Shown here: positions 61,013-64,000 of the stretch, in pieces
How positions within the stretch are numbered: position 1 is the stretch's first letter
How the letters are laid out: each line of letters starts with the position of its first letter
NCBI RefSeq assembly: GCF_910592395.1
Contig: NC_088309.1
Span: 5,272,501-5,336,500 of the forward strand
DNA length: 64,000 nt
Origin: Lineus longissimus
Lineage: Eukaryota > Nemertea > Pilidiophora > Heteronemertea > Lineidae
Direction of reading: 5' to 3'
The notes under the pieces: generated by a model
Database searches by the model: none
Seen by the model: the letters and a program-made list of their open reading frames with translations, nothing else
Told to the model about the DNA's origin: nothing
Translations under genes and position numbers: made by a program

Positions 61013-62914
61013 ATGGGGAACATTTATTTATCAGCAATCTTCCTGCTCTTCGCAGGGTTCATACGGCACAGCCATGGACAGTCATGCCAAAGTAAGTGGT
61101 TTCGTGCGTATTTAATGAATGTTTCAAGCTTTTTCTCTCTCTTGCTTGTTCAAAGGATGAGGTACCTAAAACCACGTCAAATCCATGATTTACTTTTAAT
61201 AACATTAGGGCCTTTGAAGACAATCCGACAAGCCTTTTTATTTTGGGGAACACAGAGAGAACACTAATTGAAAATGTAGAAACGATAAACATGACACTAG
61301 TATTCTGTATTCTTTTTTTCTGATATGTTATTTTCTGCCTTTTCAGGTTCACAATATGGACGATTTAGTGTTAATGAAGCATCGTCACAATTGGTATCAA
61401 TGCCAGTTAACACAGTACGGGTTATAAGACTCTCAGAACACCCTGCAACATATAGTGGATTTGTGTGCTCGTTTTCTATATATTCAAAAACAACGGAGGG
61501 AGATCTTCATTTGTTGGTGCTACGTCCAACGGGGACTTTATATCAATACTCTGTGAAACACGTCCAAACGTATTCACCCACATCTATCGGTTATGATACG
61601 GTATGTATATGATTGTGAAAGATTCATTGGTCTACCCATTGCAGCCGTCAAACAGAACCATGACCCCTCCCTCGTCAACCGTTCACCCTAACATTACCCA
61701 GGTTTCGCAATCCATTTGAAGAGTTGCGGACGACGAAGAATATGTAAATGTGCTTGATTGATGACTTGTTTTGACAATTTCCTCGATTATTCGTGCGACT
61801 AAAAGTATTTCGAAGACAACTATTTACGAGTGTTGCATAAATGACACTCCACCTCGGTCAAAGACAAGACTAGAGAGACAGTTGACACTAAAGTCACAAG
61901 GTTGAACGTTTCTTGTATTTGGTTGCAATTGAGAGTCGGGCTACTATACAGTAGTACGAGGCCACAGGTTTACTTTTATTTGAAATGTTGTTTCTGATGT
62001 TCACTTCCTTGATATTCAGATAATACCATCGCGGTCATTCGACATCCTCCCCGGAGATGAGTTCGGCTTCATGAACATTGGTTCAGGTGTTATCGCAGCT
62101 GACGTTGAATCGGGCGAATCCACGTTTCTGTTGAACCACGACACGAGCGCCAACGGAGAGATAGTCGTCGACTCTGTCCTCACCATCAAAACCTCCGACT
62201 CTGCTTTCCAATGGGGCTTTGGAGTGAACGTATCAAGCTGCCAAGAACTATGTAAGCTATTCAGTTTTACCATTTTGTCGTCATTGTATCTGACAGCTGT
62301 ACATTTGACATATTTATATATTACTGATATCCGCTAGGCATATATATATATATCACTAACAAACCAAGTTCCAATTCTAAAGCATTACCTAGTTGAACTT
62401 TATTGAGAGCACTGGCCAAATTCACAAAGGGCGTTTAGCTTAAGACAACGTTTAACTACTGAATAGACAGATTCAGGTCCTTTATGTAAATCTTCACAAA
62501 ATAAAAATAGGCCCTGCAACTGGTTCGCGAGAAGTTTCACACGTCTAACCCTTAAACGCCCTTTATGAATTTTGCCCGTCGAGTTCACGCATTTTCTTGT
62601 GACGTGTCCCCATAATACATGTATCATTATAATGATAATGAAAATCAGCTGTTTCTATAGCAGAACATGTCGTACCCACTAAGTCTAATATTCCCACCTC
62701 GCTTTCGGTTTGTAGTTTCTAGTAAAATAGTACTATTTGGCGGAAGTCGAATCTTTATCTTATTGTAATCACCAGCTTTCTGAAAGTTGGAAACGTCACC
62801 CATTCTTTAATCACAGTCCATGATCGATCCCCTATAAAACATTATAGTGTCCCTTTCGACTGTTTCATTGTATCTTCCTTTATATTTCTTTAGGTCCAAC
62901 TCCTCCTGTACTAG
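61013..62914 (+). CDS. Secreted beta-rich module protein, family not recognised, 3' end unclear
   Basis: Exons: 61,013-61,091; 61,347-61,600; 62,020-62,251; and at least 62,894-62,914; all phases fit. A signal peptide opens the protein (MGNIYLSAIFLLFAGF, cleavage near HGQSC). One module of ~165 residues follows: SQYGRFSVNEASSQL, VNTVRVIRLSEHPATYSGFV, DLHLLVLRPTGTLYQYSVKH, then PSRSFDILPGDEFGFMNIGS, FLLNHDTSANGEIVVDSV and FQWGFGVNVSSC. It alternates short hydrophobic strands, as in a beta-sandwich. Exon 4 gives CPTPPVL. If its GTAAT donor at 62,915 is ignored, the frame continues as GNCFVQTFRGSKRIFRIPI and STKPVNIL, which resembles the start of a second module, to a TAG at about 63,042. It probably continues beyond the window in other exons. 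Function unknown; secreted, likely extracellular. Confidence 0.7.
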
Positions 62915-62999
62915 GTAATTGTTTTGTACAAACGTTTCGTGGATCAAAAAGAATATTTCGAATTCCCATTTCTACAAAACCGGTTAACATACTATTTCA

Positions 63000-63250
63000 A
63001 AGACACCACAGCGAAGTAGATAAACAGCTGTGGTCACATGGGTAGCCGACAACCAGCGAAGTCAATAAACAACAGTGGTGACTTTTGCAGTCAACAAAGC
63101 GATGAGTGAATGAACAGTATTGGTGACATCTGTCGCGAACACTGCAGAAGTCAATGAACAGCACTGAATGAGTGCATGAACAACATCGGATGACATTTGT
63201 TGTCATCACTGCAAAGTCAATAACAGTGGTGACATTTGTTGTCATCTTGC
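63000..63250. repeat. Degenerate minisatellite, ~40-bp unit
   Basis: Units contain GAAGTCAATGAACAGCA / AAGTCAATAACAGTGGTGACATTTG blocks, about six copies. It begins where the second-module coding sequence of the upstream gene breaks off. Both-strand open frames here are repeat artefacts. Confidence 0.75.
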
Positions 63251-63339
63251 AAAGGAATTCGAAATATTTTTACGAGGTCTCAGAGAAACTTGCTCGTAAC
63301 CGTGAATCGCCTGCATGTTTCAGCCGTCTGTCCACTCCG

Positions 63340-63402
63340 TCATCAGTCATTGTCCATCATTGTCCATCACCTCGTCATTGTCCATCATTGTCCACCTCGT
63401 GA
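63340..63402. repeat. Short repeat of CATTGTCCATC units
   Basis: About five copies of a roughly 11-base unit (CATTGTCCATC, with CACCTCGT spacers). Confidence 0.75.
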
Positions 63403-63554
63403 ACTGTCATAATGATTTATGCGTGTTAACAGCAACAATGCGACCTCTTCATCTACTCTTTCAAAACATGTATGGGCAAACAACTAAAAAAACAAGCTCA
63501 GCAAAATGATGCTTTACTGCGAATTACTACGGGCGTTCCGGGGAAACTGTCAGT

Positions 63555-63687
63555 AGGGAGTTTTCGCGAAGCCCCCGTAACCACAACGCGAACGCCTACC
63601 GATTGTTCGGCATCGTGATCACGAAGTTGAACAAAAGGATATGCGTTCACGTTGGCATATCGGGGGATATGCGAAAACTCCCTGATA
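63555..63687. mobile_element. Short TIR element, family A copy 2
   Basis: About 130 bases with good inverted ends: AGGGAGTTTTCGCGAAG on the left and, reversed, AGGGAGTTTTCGCATATCC on the right. The core is shared with 32,968-33,095: AACGCGAACGCCTA, ATTGTTCGGC, AGTTGAACAA, GGATATGCGTT. Non-coding. Confidence 0.8.
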
Positions 63688-64000
63688 AACCGAATTGTTA
63701 TTGTATGTCACGCTTTTCAGCCTAGTTTTTAGGCACGAATCTCATCAAATCAATGTAATTGTCAAAACACACGATTGGTCATATGGTGGCGGTTTCATTT
63801 ATTTAGTTAGCTTACTAAGTTAATGCATCACTGGAAGAATTTACTGTTTTGCAAAACATGAAGAAGGAATTTATGGATAGGCATATCATTATTCAACCAT
63901 ATTTGTACATTTGCCCCCTTCGCTCACTCCTGAGAATGTTCGCTGCTAATATCTTGAAATGATGTGTTTTGATGTTAACGACAGACGGGCCCAGGCGGAT

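Overview
The window is nuclear DNA from an invertebrate animal. Its genes are split into many short exons with GT-AG introns. The predicted proteins are metazoan (HEATR1, METTL1, BORCS8, a POPX-type PPM1 phosphatase, rolling stone). The intergenic DNA is AT-rich, rich in TACATGTA-type palindromes and full of small non-autonomous transposons and minisatellites. That style suits a marine invertebrate such as a mollusc, brachiopod, hemichordate, echinoderm or cephalochordate; I cannot name the species from sequence alone.

Layout: (1) <1-10,185, minus: HEATR1/UTP10, about 24 coding exons; the 3' end lies beyond the left edge. (2) 10,190-11,110: compact divergent promoter shared with the next gene, holding CACGTG plus tandem ETS-type motifs. 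(3) 10,548-22,998: a tandem segmental duplication with two intact seven-exon genes of the dimeric dihydrodiol dehydrogenase (DHDH) family, at 11,114-15,187 and 18,979-21,980. The copies differ by a palindromic foldback element in intron 1 of copy 1, a TIR element at the unit junction and a ~2.15 kb insertion in the promoter of copy 2. A remnant at 22,738-22,998 looks like the start of a third unit. (4) 23,610-25,607, minus: METTL1. (5) 28,425-32,723, plus: a rolling-stone-like membrane protein with two alternative first coding exons. (6) 34,558-37,417, minus: a small secreted, cysteine-free, helix-rich protein of unknown function with a TATA box. (7) 39,354-44,487, minus: BORCS8 with a long extra C-terminal tail. 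(8) 44,500-51,400: mostly gene-poor. (9) 51,403-57,686, minus: a PPM1E/PPM1F-type phosphatase with a long disordered tail. (10) 61,013 to at least 62,914, plus: a secreted beta-rich protein whose second module runs into a minisatellite.

The genes are not an operon. HEATR1 (pre-rRNA processing) and METTL1 (tRNA m7G46 modification) both serve the translation machinery and flank the DHDH pair. The others are functionally unrelated neighbours. Exon boundaries were read from splice consensus, conserved phase and protein similarity. For HEATR1, both DHDH copies, METTL1, BORCS8, the PPM1 gene, the rolling-stone gene and the secreted helical gene, all proposed exons join without breaking frame.

The most interesting material is the DHDH duplication. 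It provides empty and filled transposon sites within one window, a trace of a lost third copy, and a burst of amino-acid replacement confined to about 24 codons beside the predicted active site. Two secreted proteins of unrecognised family come next.
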